Positions 21,270 through 31,106 of a DNA stretch of 64,000 nucleotides are shown here, in pieces; the first letter of the stretch is position 1; the number at the start of each line of letters is the position of its first letter. The stretch spans positions 124,149-188,148 of the forward strand of contig NZ_AZAY01000048.1 in the NCBI RefSeq assembly GCF_001021165.1, in the 5' to 3' direction. Origin of the DNA: Marinitoga sp. 1197 (GTDB taxonomy: Bacteria; Thermotogota; Thermotogae; Petrotogales; Petrotogaceae). The notes below the pieces were generated by a model. The model saw only the letters and a list, made by a program, of their open reading frames with translations. It was not told the origin of the DNA and ran no database searches. Made by a program: the position numbers and the translations under genes.

Positions 21270-23582
21270 TTATTTTATCTCTATATATGTAACTCCAGTT
21301 CCGCCTTCTTTATCATTACCAAGTCTAAATGATTTTATTTTTTTATTTTTTCTTAAAAAATTCCATATACCCATTGCTAATTTTCCAGTTCCCTTACCAT
21401 GAATTATATATCCATTATTAGAATTTGACAAAATCATATCGGAAATAAATTTTTCTATTTCCGGTATAGCTTCTTCTACAGTCATACCTCTTATATCTAT
21501 TTCATTCTTTTTATTATGAACAATATATGCCTTTTCAATTTTCTTTTCTTTTTTTATCTCATCTTTTTCAATATTAATTTCATCCATCGAAACACTTAAT
21601 TCAAAAGGTTTATCAAAGAATTTTATTATAATTTTGTCACCTTTTATTTTTATAACTTTTGCCTTTTCACCTGAAATATTCACTATATCTCCAATTTGTA
21701 TATTTGTTTCTTTTCTTTTTTTATCGTTAATTTTTATTTTTTCTATTTCTCTTTTTTTATTTTCGACCGTTTTACCCAATTCTCTCAGTTGATTTATGTT
21801 TTTTTCTTTTTTTAGTATACTAATGTAATAATCTATTTCTTTTTTCAATTCTCTCAGATAATTTTTATATTTTTTTATGTCTTCATCTATCTTTTCAATT
21901 TCTTTTTTCTTTAATATTTCCATTTTTTCTTCTAAATTCTGTTTTAATTCTATAACTTCTTTATGTTTTAATTCATGTTTTTCCTTTTCTTTTTCTAATT
22001 CTTCATATATTTGAGTTAAGTTTTCTATAATTTTATCATCAAAGACCTGTTCTTTGCTTAAAAAATTATTTGCCTTTAATAATACATCATTTGGTAATCC
22101 CAATCGCTCTGCAATATCAATAGCATGAGATGCTCCTGGAACACCGACTAATAATTTATAAGTGGGCATTAAGTTTTCTTTGTCGAACCCCATTGAAGCA
22201 GACATTAAATTTTCGTTTTCTATTGAAAATATTTTTACTGCTGATAAATGAGAAGTTATAAAAAATGTAGATTTAAGTTCTATCAATTTTTCAATTATCG
22301 CTAATGCTAATGCAGAACCTTCTATAGGATCTGTTCCTGTTCCAAGTTCGTCTATTAGTATCAACGAATTTTCGTCGCTATTATCCAAAATATATTTTAT
22401 ATTTTTCAAATGAGCAGAAAATGTGCTCAATGTTTGTTCAATGCTTTGCTCATCCCCAATATCTGTATATACATTGTTAAAATATGGAATTTTTGCATTA
22501 TATGCTGGAATTGGGAAAACTGCGTGAGAAAAAATCACACTAATTCCAATTGATTTTAAGACTACTGTTTTTCCTCCCGTATTAGGCCCTGTAATTATCA
22601 TTCCACATTTATCTTTCGATAATTTCAGATTTACAGGAACAACTTCATCTTTTTTTATTAATGGATGTCTAATACCATCAAGTACTATTGTATTATTTTT
22701 ATAATCAGGTAATGAAAATACATAATTATACTCTTTTGCATATCTGATTTTAGCTGTTAAACCATCAATATACTCAACTATTTCAATAGTTTTATTTATT
22801 GAATATATATTTTTTGTAATTTCTAAAAAAATATTCCCCAATATCCTTGAGATTTCAGATTTTTCCAACGCTATTAAATCCTGAAGTTCTGAATTTAATT
22901 TTCCTATCTCATATGGTTCAATATAAACGGAAACTCCAGTATCAGAATACGCAATTATCGTACCACCTATTTTATTTTTATATTCACTCCTTACTACTAT
23001 ACAATATTTATTGTTTTTTAACGTCGGTTGTTCTAAAGATACATATTTATGATATTTTGATATGGTTCTTTTTAGAGTAGCGCTTAGATTTTTTTTTATT
23101 ATATCAATTTTTTTTCTTAATTGTCTTAACCTATCACTCGCTGTGTCTTTAACATTCCCATCTTCATCTATAGATTTATCCACTAATTTTATAACTTTGT
23201 TCGTATCAGGAATAGAATTAAATATTTTATCTAATTCATTGTGGGTTTTTAATAGTTTCTTATTTTCATCTCTGACACTTAATATTTGAGATAAAAAATT
23301 TGAGATTTTTTTATATTCAACAGGTGTTAAATATATATTATTTTCGATTTTTTCCATTTCTAAATAAATTGCAGGAATTCCCCTTAAATCAAATTCTCCA
23401 CATTTTAGAATAAACTCCTGATATTCTTTTAATATCATATATTCTTTTTCTAACAATTTATAATCTTTTATATATTCAAATTTTTCTAAAATATATTTCT
23501 TTCCATAGTTTGAAAAAGAATATCTTGAAATCTTTTCCAATATCTTGTTTATTTCTAAATCGTTATATGTTTTTTGATTCAT
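21270..23582 (-). CDS. mutS2: Endonuclease MutS2
   Basis: MutS-family ATPase of 770 residues without the mismatch-binding domain, with a C-terminal Smr nuclease. Seen: MutS lever/clamp region, Walker A GPNTGGKTVVLKS near 330, Walker B LILIDELGTGTDP, a long charged coiled coil about 510-620, and the Smr domain with IDIRGMTVEEA and IIHGKGTGKL. MutS2 proteins suppress recombination and in some bacteria rescue collided ribosomes. It lies between the FtsA-like gene and an envelope protein gene; GGAGGTG is somewhat far (12 bases) from ATG 23582. A separate mismatch-repair mutS is also in the window. Confidence 0.95.
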   Translation of the reverse strand: MNQKTYNDLEINKILEKISRYSFSNYGKKYILEKFEYIKDYKLLEKEYMILKEYQEFILKCGEFDLRGIPAIYLEMEKIENNIYLTPVEYKKISNFLSQILSVRDENKKLLKTHNELDKIFNSIPDTNKVIKLVDKSIDEDGNVKDTASDRLRQLRKKIDIIKKNLSATLKRTISKYHKYVSLEQPTLKNNKYCIVVRSEYKNKIGGTIIAYSDTGVSVYIEPYEIGKLNSELQDLIALEKSEISRILGNIFLEITKNIYSINKTIEIVEYIDGLTAKIRYAKEYNYVFSLPDYKNNTIVLDGIRHPLIKKDEVVPVNLKLSKDKCGMIITGPNTGGKTVVLKSIGISVIFSHAVFPIPAYNAKIPYFNNVYTDIGDEQSIEQTLSTFSAHLKNIKYILDNSDENSLILIDELGTGTDPIEGSALALAIIEKLIELKSTFFITSHLSAVKIFSIENENLMSASMGFDKENLMPTYKLLVGVPGASHAIDIAERLGLPNDVLLKANNFLSKEQVFDDKIIENLTQIYEELEKEKEKHELKHKEVIELKQNLEEKMEILKKKEIEKIDEDIKKYKNYLRELKKEIDYYISILKKEKNINQLRELGKTVENKKREIEKIKINDKKRKETNIQIGDIVNISGEKAKVIKIKGDKIIIKFFDKPFELSVSMDEINIEKDEIKKEKKIEKAYIVHNKKNEIDIRGMTVEEAIPEIEKFISDMILSNSNNGYIIHGKGTGKLAMGIWNFLRKNKKIKSFRLGNDKEGGTGVTYIEIK

Positions 23583-23585
23583 TAA

Positions 23586-24149
23586 TTAAAAGAGCACCTC
23601 CATACCTAAAGAAACGGGAAAATAATTTATTGTTGCCATCTTATTATCCGTTGTAAAATATCTTGATTCATATCCTGTAAATATTGATAAATCAAAACTT
23701 GATATTTTATATGAAATACCCAGATTTATGCTAATAGAAGTTGATAATGATTGGAATTGATCCTCTGTATGAACTCCACCAAATGCTAATACATTAAATT
23801 TTGAGTTAAACAAAAATTCTGTATTGTATAATGTTGCAATACCAAATTCGTATCCAGCACTTTCTATTATGGCATTTAAATCTTTCATCTGTGTTTTATC
23901 AAGATTATCATAAATTGTATATCCAAAATAAGGTCCAAAAAGCATTTCTGGAGAATCTTCAGCTGGATACATTATGGCAATTTTAAAAGAATAATAATTA
24001 AAATCTTTGAAGGTTTCATCCCATGTGTTTATATCTAAAGATGTTGATGATGAAGTTATTCCATAAGTTCCTAATGTAAAAAGATTAAAAGAAAATCCAA
24101 AAAAACTAAACAATATTAAGAATAGTAGTAAGATCTTATTTTTTGCCAT
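23586..24149 (-). CDS. Exported protein, possible small outer-membrane barrel
   Basis: No family recognised. About 187 residues: a signal peptide (MAKNKILLLFLILFSFFGFSF), then a beta-rich part with alternating hydrophobic residues and aromatic girdles (LFGPYFGYTIYDN, INLGISYKIS, FTGYESRYF) ending in GMEVLF, which suggests an 8-stranded outer-membrane barrel. ATG 24149 is chosen because GGGGAGGG lies 4 bases before it; the longer reading from TTG 24167 would translate through this ribosome site. It sits between dxs and mutS2 with 22 and 3 bases, apparently in the same transcript. Barrel topology is an inference from pattern only. Confidence 0.6.
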   Translation of the reverse strand: MAKNKILLLFLILFSFFGFSFNLFTLGTYGITSSSTSLDINTWDETFKDFNYYSFKIAIMYPAEDSPEMLFGPYFGYTIYDNLDKTQMKDLNAIIESAGYEFGIATLYNTEFLFNSKFNVLAFGGVHTEDQFQSLSTSISINLGISYKISSFDLSIFTGYESRYFTTDNKMATINYFPVSLGMEVLF

Positions 24150-24171
24150 TTTACCCTCCCCTTTCAATTGG

Positions 24172-26007
24172 TTAATTTACCCTTTCTGTAGATAAAATTA
24201 TCTTTTTCAATTTTTCAGAATTCAACACATATTCTTCTAAAAGTTCTTTTCTTGTTCCCTGGGGTACGAATTCATCTTTTATTCCAAATGCATGAAAATT
24301 GCATTTTATTTTATTTTCTAATATATACGTTTTTATTTCTTCGTTAAATCCTCCTTTTATATTATTTTCTTCAATAGTAATAATATTAGATCCATTTTTT
24401 AAATAAATATCTAAAATGTGTTTATCCAATGTTTTTATACTTCTTACACCAATTATAGTTGCGTTTAATTCATCCCATAAATCTTTATATTCTTCTATCA
24501 ATTGCCCAACAACAAAAATGACATTTTTTTCATTTCCCCTTTTTAGTACTTTCCAGTTATAATCTACAATTTTTAAATTATCAATTATCTCATTTATGTT
24601 TAACAATTCACCTCCACGCGGAAATCGTATAAATGTAGGAACATTTAAATCTTTCTCTAAAGATGTATATATCATATTTGCTAAATCCTGAGCATTTAAA
24701 GGTGTTAGTATCTCAATATCTGGAATCAATCTTAAATATGAAATGTCAAATACTCCGTGATGTGTAGGTCCATCTTCACCAACTATTCCTGCTCTATCCA
24801 GTAAAAATAAAACAGGAATTTTTTGCAATGCTATATCGTGGATTATTGAATCAAAAGCTCTTTGCATAAATGTTGAATAAATATCAACAATGGCAAATGT
24901 ACCTGCCAATCTTACTCCACCAGCTGCGGTAACAATAGAAGGCTCTGTAATACCGAGATCTATAACCTTCTCTGGATATTCTTTTTTTAATATATTAAGT
25001 CCTGTACCTTCTTCCATTGCAGCAGTAAAAGCTACAAATTCATAATTTTCAGCAATATATTTTAATGTATTTCCAACTACTTTCGAGTAAGAAATCTTTT
25101 CTGTTTTTTTATTACTAACTCCATGAAATTTTGTTGGATTCTTTTCTGCAAAATCCATTCCTTTACCTTTAATAGTCTTCAAATGTAAAATACACGGTCC
25201 ATCTTTATAGTTTTTTATAAAATTCATATATTTTTCTAATTCTTTTATATTATGTCCATCCACTGGTCCATAATACTTTATTCCCATATCTTCAAAAACA
25301 CCTATAGCATTATTATAAACTGTATGTTTTATTCCATCTCTTAGTCTTTTCAAAGCATGTTCAATGTCAATTCCTACTTCGGTGCTTTCCAAAGAACCCT
25401 TAAGTTTTTCTTTAAGAGTAAAATAATCATTTGATATTCTAATTTTATTGAGCATCTTAGCTAAAGCTCCGACATTAGGGGAAATAGACATTTCATTGTT
25501 TAACAAAATTAATTTTATTTTTGAGTCTACTGATTTTAATTGATTTAGCGATTCGAGCATCATACCGCTTGTCATAGCGCCATCGCCAAAAATAGCTATA
25601 ATATTTTTTTCAATTCCCTGTTTTCTAAAGCCTATTTCATAGCCCAATGCTGCAGCTATTGATGTTCCCGCATGCCCTGCACCAAAATAATCATATTCAC
25701 TTTCAAAAATGTTTGTAAAACCACTAATGCCATTTTTTTGTCTCAATGTTTTAAAACTATCCCATCTTCCTGTTAATAATTTATGTATATATGCCTGATG
25801 ACTTGTATCCCATATTATAATATCTTTTTTCGGATCAAAAACTCTATATAAAGCCAGTGTTAATTCAACAACTCCCAGATTAGAAGACAAATGACCCGTA
25901 TTTTTGATTACTGTATTATATATATATTCCCTTATTCTTTTTGCAAAAGAATTTAGCTGTTCATAATTCATTTTTTGAATTGAATGATATAATGGTTTTT
26001 CTTTCAT
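24172..26007 (-). CDS. dxs: 1-deoxy-D-xylulose-5-phosphate synthase
   Basis: Thiamine-diphosphate enzyme joining pyruvate and glyceraldehyde 3-phosphate, first step of the MEP isoprenoid pathway and source of thiamine and pyridoxal precursors. Length 611 is normal. ThDP motif: AIFGDGAMTSGMMLESLN to LLNNEMSIS; the transketolase central domain has AGIVGEDGPTHHG; the substrate region GHAGTSIAAALG is intact. GAGGTGAT precedes ATG 26007 by 3 bases. It follows nusB after 10 bases. Confidence 0.96.
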   Translation of the reverse strand: MKEKPLYHSIQKMNYEQLNSFAKRIREYIYNTVIKNTGHLSSNLGVVELTLALYRVFDPKKDIIIWDTSHQAYIHKLLTGRWDSFKTLRQKNGISGFTNIFESEYDYFGAGHAGTSIAAALGYEIGFRKQGIEKNIIAIFGDGAMTSGMMLESLNQLKSVDSKIKLILLNNEMSISPNVGALAKMLNKIRISNDYFTLKEKLKGSLESTEVGIDIEHALKRLRDGIKHTVYNNAIGVFEDMGIKYYGPVDGHNIKELEKYMNFIKNYKDGPCILHLKTIKGKGMDFAEKNPTKFHGVSNKKTEKISYSKVVGNTLKYIAENYEFVAFTAAMEEGTGLNILKKEYPEKVIDLGITEPSIVTAAGGVRLAGTFAIVDIYSTFMQRAFDSIIHDIALQKIPVLFLLDRAGIVGEDGPTHHGVFDISYLRLIPDIEILTPLNAQDLANMIYTSLEKDLNVPTFIRFPRGGELLNINEIIDNLKIVDYNWKVLKRGNEKNVIFVVGQLIEEYKDLWDELNATIIGVRSIKTLDKHILDIYLKNGSNIITIEENNIKGGFNEEIKTYILENKIKCNFHAFGIKDEFVPQGTRKELLEEYVLNSEKLKKIILSTERVN

Positions 26008-26017
26008 ATAATCACCT

Positions 26018-26446
26018 CTATAATCTCTTAAATTCTTCCTTAGCGAGTCTATCTAATATTCCATTAATAAATTTCGCACTCTTTTCATTAGAGTATTTTT
26101 TTGCTAACTCCACTGCTTCATCTAAAATAACTTTTGGAGGTATATCTTTTCTATTATTTAATTCAAAAATTGACAATCTTAAAATTGCTTTTTCAATATA
26201 AGCAACTCTATCAAATTCCCAATTAACTAAATATTTTTTTATCAATTCATCATAATCATTTTTGTTATTAATTATATTTTCTAAATAAATTTCCGCTTCC
26301 TCTATAAGGCTTTGAGGGACCTTTTTATCTTTCAAAAGGTCCCTCAATAAATTTTTTATTGTTTCATAAGATATTTCTTTATTAAAATCAATTTGAAATG
26401 TGCTTTCTAAGACTGCTTCTCTAATTTTTCTTCTTTTTGATATCAA
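26018..26446 (-). CDS. nusB: Transcription antitermination factor NusB
   Basis: Small helical RNA-binding protein of 142 residues that acts with NusE in rRNA antitermination. The family pattern RRKIREAVLESTFQID at the N-terminus and the conserved C-terminal ILDEAVELAKKYSNEKSAKFINGILD are present. It starts with TTG at 26446, 7 bases after GGGAGTG, overlapping the Asp23 gene by 4 bases. A perfect 14-bp inverted repeat lies inside the coding region at 26312-26347 (listed separately). Confidence 0.95.
   Translation of the reverse strand: MISKRRKIREAVLESTFQIDFNKEISYETIKNLLRDLLKDKKVPQSLIEEAEIYLENIINNKNDYDELIKKYLVNWEFDRVAYIEKAILRLSIFELNNRKDIPPKVILDEAVELAKKYSNEKSAKFINGILDRLAKEEFKRL
26312..26347 (-). 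other. Perfect hairpin inside nusB coding sequence
   Basis: TTGAGGGACCTTTT, an 8-base loop and AAAAGGTCCCTCAA form a 14-bp stem within codons for RDLLKDKKVPQS. The stem is GC-richer than its surroundings. No T-run follows on either strand, so it is not a classical terminator; a pause, RNase or translation-control element is possible. Confidence 0.5.
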
Positions 26447-26880
26447 TTTTCAACACTCCCATTATTTTCATCCTCTTCAAATTCATTTTCTGAAGTGATT
26501 TCATCTTCAAATTCTGGACGCTTTTCCAGTTCTTCAAAACTTTCTTCATTTTGACTTACTATCAAACCATCTAAGACTATATCCACATTTCTAACAGGAA
26601 CTTCTGTCATTTTTTCTACTTCTGATTTCAAAAATTTTTGTAAATTTTTTGCAAATTCAATAATACTAACACCGTATTTTGCTTTAGTTTTAATATATAC
26701 AGATATTGTCTCATCATCATTTTCAACAATTTTTATCATTTTAGCAATATCTTTTTCATTTAATTCAATTTCTGGAACATTTTCTTTAAAATACAACTGA
26801 TAAGATTTCATGGTCAATTCTTTTAAAGCTCCATCAGTAAACGAAAGCTCTCCAAATTGGTTATTTTCATTGATGGGCAT
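26443..26880 (-). CDS. Asp23/Gls24 family protein
   Basis: Cytosolic protein of 145 residues. The Asp23 (DUF322) domain spans about residues 8-110: GELSFTDGALKELTMKS, VSVYIKTKAKYGVSI-like strand pattern, and EVPVRNVDIVLDGL. The last 30 residues are mostly Glu and Asp. In Firmicutes such proteins associate with the membrane under alkaline or envelope stress; a copy next to nusB is a widespread arrangement. AGGAGGG precedes ATG 26880. Confidence 0.88.
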   Translation of the reverse strand: MPINENNQFGELSFTDGALKELTMKSYQLYFKENVPEIELNEKDIAKMIKIVENDDETISVYIKTKAKYGVSIIEFAKNLQKFLKSEVEKMTEVPVRNVDIVLDGLIVSQNEESFEELEKRPEFEDEITSENEFEEDENNGSVEN

Positions 26881-26893
26881 ACTTTCCCTCCTC

Positions 26894-27451
26894 TCAGGCT
26901 CTTTCTATATAATCTCCTGTTCTCGTATCAATTTTTACTTTTTGTCCAACTTCAACAAAAAAAGGAACTGTTGTTTTCAAACCCGTTTCTAATTTTGCAG
27001 GTTTTCCTCCACCAGATGCTGTGTCACCTTTAAAGTTTGGTTCAGTTTCAACTACTTCTAAAATTACTACAGTAGGCAAGACTATCCCAACTGGCTTTTC
27101 ATCATAAAATGTTAAAGTTACTTCTAAATTATCAATCAAATAATCTTTTGCTTCTGAAACATCTTCTTCTGATAATAAATATTGTTCATATGTGTTCAAA
27201 TCCATAAAAACATAATTATCTCCATCATGATATAAATATTCGGCAGGTCTATAATCAAGGGCAGCTTCTTCAACCTTTTCACCGGAATTAAAATTTTTAT
27301 CTACAACATATCCTGTTTTTAAATTTTTTAATTTTGTTTTTATTATTCCACTGCCTCTTCCGGTAAAATGTTTTTGCATACCCAAAACTCTATATAATTC
27401 ACCATCCATAACAATAATCATTCCTTTTTTTAAATCACCTACAACTACCAT
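26894..27451 (-). CDS. efp: Elongation factor P
   Basis: Three-domain, tRNA-shaped factor of 185 residues that relieves ribosome stalling at polyproline. KOW-like domain I, OB domain II ([14 protein letters not shown] region) and domain III ([27 protein letters not shown]-type ending) are present. The tip loop reads FTGRGSG, giving Arg32 at the position normally modified Lys or Arg; flanking GRGSG differs from the PGKG loop of lysylated EF-P. No earP, epmA or ymfI gene is in the window, so modification is undetermined. Confidence 0.96.
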   Translation of the reverse strand: MVVVGDLKKGMIIVMDGELYRVLGMQKHFTGRGSGIIKTKLKNLKTGYVVDKNFNSGEKVEEAALDYRPAEYLYHDGDNYVFMDLNTYEQYLLSEEDVSEAKDYLIDNLEVTLTFYDEKPVGIVLPTVVILEVVETEPNFKGDTASGGGKPAKLETGLKTTVPFFVEVGQKVKIDTRTGDYIERA

Positions 27452-27474
27452 AACTCTTATAACCTCCCTTAGAA

Positions 27475-28557
27475 TTATAAAATAATTAAATTTTTATCAA
27501 AAGATGTTAATATTTCACAACCTTCTTCTGTTATTACAATATCATCTTCTATTCTTACACCAAATTCCCCTGGTAGATATATACCTGGCTCAATAGTAAT
27601 AACCTCACCCACTTGAGATATAGTTTCAGAATTTTTTGATACTCTTGGATTTTCGTGAACTTCAATTCCCAAGCCATGACCCAGACTATGAGTAAAGTAT
27701 TCTCCATAACCACCTTCAGAAATAATATCTCTTGCTACTTTATCCAATTCAGAATATTTCATCCCTGATTTTGCTGTTGCAATTGCTGTTTTTTGCGCTT
27801 TTAACACAAGTTCATAAATTTCTTTTTGTTTTTCAGAAATATTACCGACAGCTATTGTTCTTGTTATATCAGAATTATACCCATTTGCATATGCACCAAA
27901 ATCTATAACTATTAGTTCTCCATTTTCTATTTGCTTTTCGCTTGCAATACCATGTGGAAGAGCACCTCTATAACCTGATGCAACTATTGTTTCAAATGCA
28001 TAGTTATCAGCTCCGTATAATTTCATATTATATTCTAATTTTGCAGCAAATTCCTTTTCTGTCATACCTATTTTAAAAGTATCAAGAGTTTCCTCCAAAG
28101 CCTTTTCAGCAATAATTGCTGCTTCTTTAATAAAAGATATTTCTTCTGGAGTTTTAATTCTTCTCATTTCATTTATTATATCCTCTGCTGGTACAAATTC
28201 ATAATTTTCGAACTTTTTTAAAATATTTATATAAATATTTGAAGATACCATGTTTGACTCAAATCCTATTTTTGACCCCTTTGGAATTGTAATAATAGTA
28301 TTCAATTCTTCTGATAATTTATTTTTAAAAAGAATAGGTTTTATTCCTGTTTGTTTTTCTGCTTGTTCAGTATATCTACCATCAGTTGAAAACTTTATAT
28401 CGTTATGTGTAATAAAAATTACTGAAAAAGATCCTGTGAATCCTGTTAAATAATAAGATGTTGGTTTTGAAGAATTTTCAATATTTATTATCAAAAAGCC
28501 ATCCAATCCTTTTTCCATCATTTTTTCTCTTAATTTATTTATTCTATTTTCAAACAT
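27475..28557 (-). CDS. M24B family Xaa-Pro peptidase
   Basis: Metallopeptidase of 360 residues that releases N-terminal residues preceding proline. The N-terminal creatinase-like domain spans about 1-130; the pita-bread catalytic domain follows with its metal ligands visible: [18 protein letters not shown] (two Asp), [13 protein letters not shown] (His), [10 protein letters not shown] (Glu) and [10 protein letters not shown] (Glu). It directly precedes efp by 23 bases, a frequent pairing in Firmicutes and Thermotogota, both linked to proline-containing peptides. Its own extended -10 promoter lies at 28592-28600. Confidence 0.93.
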   Translation of the reverse strand: MFENRINKLREKMMEKGLDGFLIINIENSSKPTSYYLTGFTGSFSVIFITHNDIKFSTDGRYTEQAEKQTGIKPILFKNKLSEELNTIITIPKGSKIGFESNMVSSNIYINILKKFENYEFVPAEDIINEMRRIKTPEEISFIKEAAIIAEKALEETLDTFKIGMTEKEFAAKLEYNMKLYGADNYAFETIVASGYRGALPHGIASEKQIENGELIVIDFGAYANGYNSDITRTIAVGNISEKQKEIYELVLKAQKTAIATAKSGMKYSELDKVARDIISEGGYGEYFTHSLGHGLGIEVHENPRVSKNSETISQVGEVITIEPGIYLPGEFGVRIEDDIVITEEGCEILTSFDKNLIIL

Positions 28558-28591
28558 GCTGAAATCCCCTTTCTTAAATTTATATATTCAT

Positions 28592-28600
28592 ATTATATCA
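28592..28600 (-). promoter_or_regulatory. Extended -10 promoter before the Xaa-Pro peptidase
   Basis: Minus strand TGATATAAT, an extended -10 with perfect TATAAT, 35 bases before the start codon. It may begin the transcript running through efp, nusB and dxs. Confidence 0.5.
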
Positions 28601-28605
28601 TAGAA

Positions 28606-31041
28606 TTAAAAAAGTTTTAATTGATTTTCATTTCGCTTGAATCTTTTTTGCTTTATTTTTTTCATACTTTTTAATTTGTTTTCAAATTCTGTTTTATTTG
28701 AAATTTCTTCCATTATTTCCTTAGCTCTATCCACAACTTCTCCAGGAAGGCCTGCTAACTTTGCCACTTCTATACCATAACTTTTATCACTAATCCCATC
28801 CTCGATTTTATGTAAAAAGATTATACCAGATTCAGTTTCTAAAACTTTTACTCTTTTATTAATAATACCATCATAAAAATCATTTAACATTGTTAATTCC
28901 ATATAATGTGTGGCAAAAATTGTATATGATTTTAATACCTGATATATATATTCAGACGTGGCCCAGGCTACGCTTATTCCATCAATAGTACCTGTGCCTC
29001 TTCCAACCTCATCGAGTAAAATCAAACTATTCTCATCGGCGTTATTCAATATTGTTGATACTTCTGACATCTCCACTAAAAATGTGGATTTACCACTTAC
29101 AACGTCATCTTTTGCCCCTATTCTCGTAAATATATTTTTTAAAACAGGTATTTCTGCTTTTTTTGCGGGAACATAAGATCCTATTTGTGCCATTATAGAA
29201 ATAATACCGATTTGCCTTAAATATGTGGATTTACCACTCATATTTGGTCCTGTAAGTATTACAAATCTATTTTCTTTAGTAAGATTTATTGTATTAGGAA
29301 TAAAGTTATCAGTAAATTGTTCTACAACCGGATGCCTTCCATCGATAATTATAAAATTTTCTTCATCAAATTTTGGTCTGATATATTTATTTTTTATCGA
29401 AACTTCTGCAAATCCCCTTAAAATATCTATTTCAGATATTTTATTAGAAAGTTTTTTTAAATCTTTAATATATTTTTGAAGTTCAACTATTAAATTATTA
29501 AATATTTTCTTTTCTAACTCATCTATTTTTTTCTCCGCAATTGCATATTTTTCTTCTAATTCTCTTAGTTCTTGTGTAATAAACCTTTCAGAATTAACTA
29601 ACGTTTGTTTTCTTATATAATACTGCGGAATTTTATCAATATTTGCTTTTGTAACTTCAATATAAAAACCATATATTTTATTTCTTGAAACTTTCAAATT
29701 TGATATTCCTGTTTTTTGTTTTTCTTTTGATTCTATTTCTTTTAAATACAAATTTGAATTTTCAAAAATTTCTTTATATTGATCCAATTCATCATTATAC
29801 CCTTTTCTTATAACCTTTCCAGTTCCAACCTGCGTTGTTGGTTCATCAACTATTGCTCTATTTAATAACTCTTTCAAATTATGAAATTCATTTAATGTCT
29901 CTAATCCCATTATAGTTAATAATTCATTAATATAAGGCAAAGCATCAAGAGATGTTTTTAATGCAATCAGATCTCTTGGTGTAGCCCTTAACAGTGAAAT
30001 CCTTGAAGATATTCTTTCTATATCCCTAATGGAACTTAAATATTCTTTCATTTCTTCCATAATTAATGTATCATTTCTAAATAATTCAACGATATTTAAT
30101 CTATCCTCAATTAGATTCTTATCAATTAAAGGTTTTGAAATCCATTGCTGAAGCATTCTTGCTCCCATGGATGTTTTTGTAACTTTAATAATATCATACA
30201 AAGTTTTTCCTTTATTTTCTTTATTTGGAAGTAACCCTAAATTCAATATTGTAGTAGAATCCAAAATCATATTGTTTGTATTTTTAAATCGTTTCGGAAA
30301 AGAAAAGTGGGTTATTTTCTGCTTTTGAGTAATTTCAAGATATTTAAACATAGCACCTAATGCTAATAATTCATTTTTATTCAAATTTAAAACATCAATA
30401 TTCACAATTTCATAACTTTCTTTTATTATATCTTCAAAATTTTTATTGAAATACCATTCATCTAATTCTTCAATGTAAATATTTGATTGAACGTTTTTTA
30501 TTTTATTTTTTAATGTTTTTAGATTTTTAGAAATTAGAATCTGGACAAAAGAATATGAAGAAATGAAATCTAAAATTTCATTTTCTGAATAATTGAATGT
30601 ATCTATATACAACTCTCCAGTACTAAAATCAAAAACAACAAATATATATTCTTCACCTTTTAATGAATATATTAAAAGAGAATATCTATTGTTTTCATCT
30701 ATCATATTTTCTTCCACTACAGTGCCAGGAGTTAAAATTTTTGTTACTTCTCTTTTTACAATTCCTTTCGCAGTGGCTGGATCTTCAACTTGCTCACATA
30801 CAGCTACTTTCAAACCACTTTCAAGAAGCTTTTTTAAATAATTATCAAGAGCATGATAAGGTATCCCTGCCATTGGATGACCATTTCGCTGAGTTAAGGT
30901 TATTTGAAGAATTTCGCTGGTAATCTTAGCATCATCAAAAAAAGTTTCATAAAAATCTCCTAATCGAAACAATAAAATACAATCTTTATATTCGTTTTTT
31001 ATTTCCAGATATTGTTTCATCATTGGAGTTAAATTGTTGAT
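28606..31041 (-). CDS. mutS: DNA mismatch repair protein MutS
   Basis: Recognises mismatches and recruits repair. The mismatch-binding Phe-x-Glu motif lies in FRLGDFYETFFDDA near the N-terminus; the ATPase has Walker A TGPNMSGKSTYL near 610, Walker B LILLDEVGRGTGTIDG and the FATHYMEL switch. Start: the first ATG (31023) lacks a ribosome site, and the conserved LTPMM motif is encoded partly upstream of it (codons for NNLTP). AAGGTGAT at 31045-31052 stands 3 bases before ATC 31041 and immediately before ATT 31044; no ATG, GTG or TTG lies in the window. The start is therefore likely AUC or AUU. Total length is then about 811 residues. Confidence 0.95.
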   Translation of the reverse strand: MNNLTPMMKQYLEIKNEYKDCILLFRLGDFYETFFDDAKITSEILQITLTQRNGHPMAGIPYHALDNYLKKLLESGLKVAVCEQVEDPATAKGIVKREVTKILTPGTVVEENMIDENNRYSLLIYSLKGEEYIFVVFDFSTGELYIDTFNYSENEILDFISSYSFVQILISKNLKTLKNKIKNVQSNIYIEELDEWYFNKNFEDIIKESYEIVNIDVLNLNKNELLALGAMFKYLEITQKQKITHFSFPKRFKNTNNMILDSTTILNLGLLPNKENKGKTLYDIIKVTKTSMGARMLQQWISKPLIDKNLIEDRLNIVELFRNDTLIMEEMKEYLSSIRDIERISSRISLLRATPRDLIALKTSLDALPYINELLTIMGLETLNEFHNLKELLNRAIVDEPTTQVGTGKVIRKGYNDELDQYKEIFENSNLYLKEIESKEKQKTGISNLKVSRNKIYGFYIEVTKANIDKIPQYYIRKQTLVNSERFITQELRELEEKYAIAEKKIDELEKKIFNNLIVELQKYIKDLKKLSNKISEIDILRGFAEVSIKNKYIRPKFDEENFIIIDGRHPVVEQFTDNFIPNTINLTKENRFVILTGPNMSGKSTYLRQIGIISIMAQIGSYVPAKKAEIPVLKNIFTRIGAKDDVVSGKSTFLVEMSEVSTILNNADENSLILLDEVGRGTGTIDGISVAWATSEYIYQVLKSYTIFATHYMELTMLNDFYDGIINKRVKVLETESGIIFLHKIEDGISDKSYGIEVAKLAGLPGEVVDRAKEIMEEISNKTEFENKLKSMKKIKQKRFKRNENQLKLF

Positions 31042-31059
31042 AATATCACCTTCCCATTA

Positions 31060-31085
31060 CATTAGGGTGCTTTCGCACCCCAATG
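31060..31085. other. GC-rich hairpin upstream of mutS
   Basis: CATTAGGGTGC and GCACCCCAATG pair with one mismatch around a TTTC/GAAA tetraloop. It lies 8 bases upstream of the mutS ribosome site and could shield or stabilise the leader, or be a second terminator for clpP. Confidence 0.55.
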
Positions 31086-31106
31086 ATGTTTCATTATGAA
31101 ATTATT

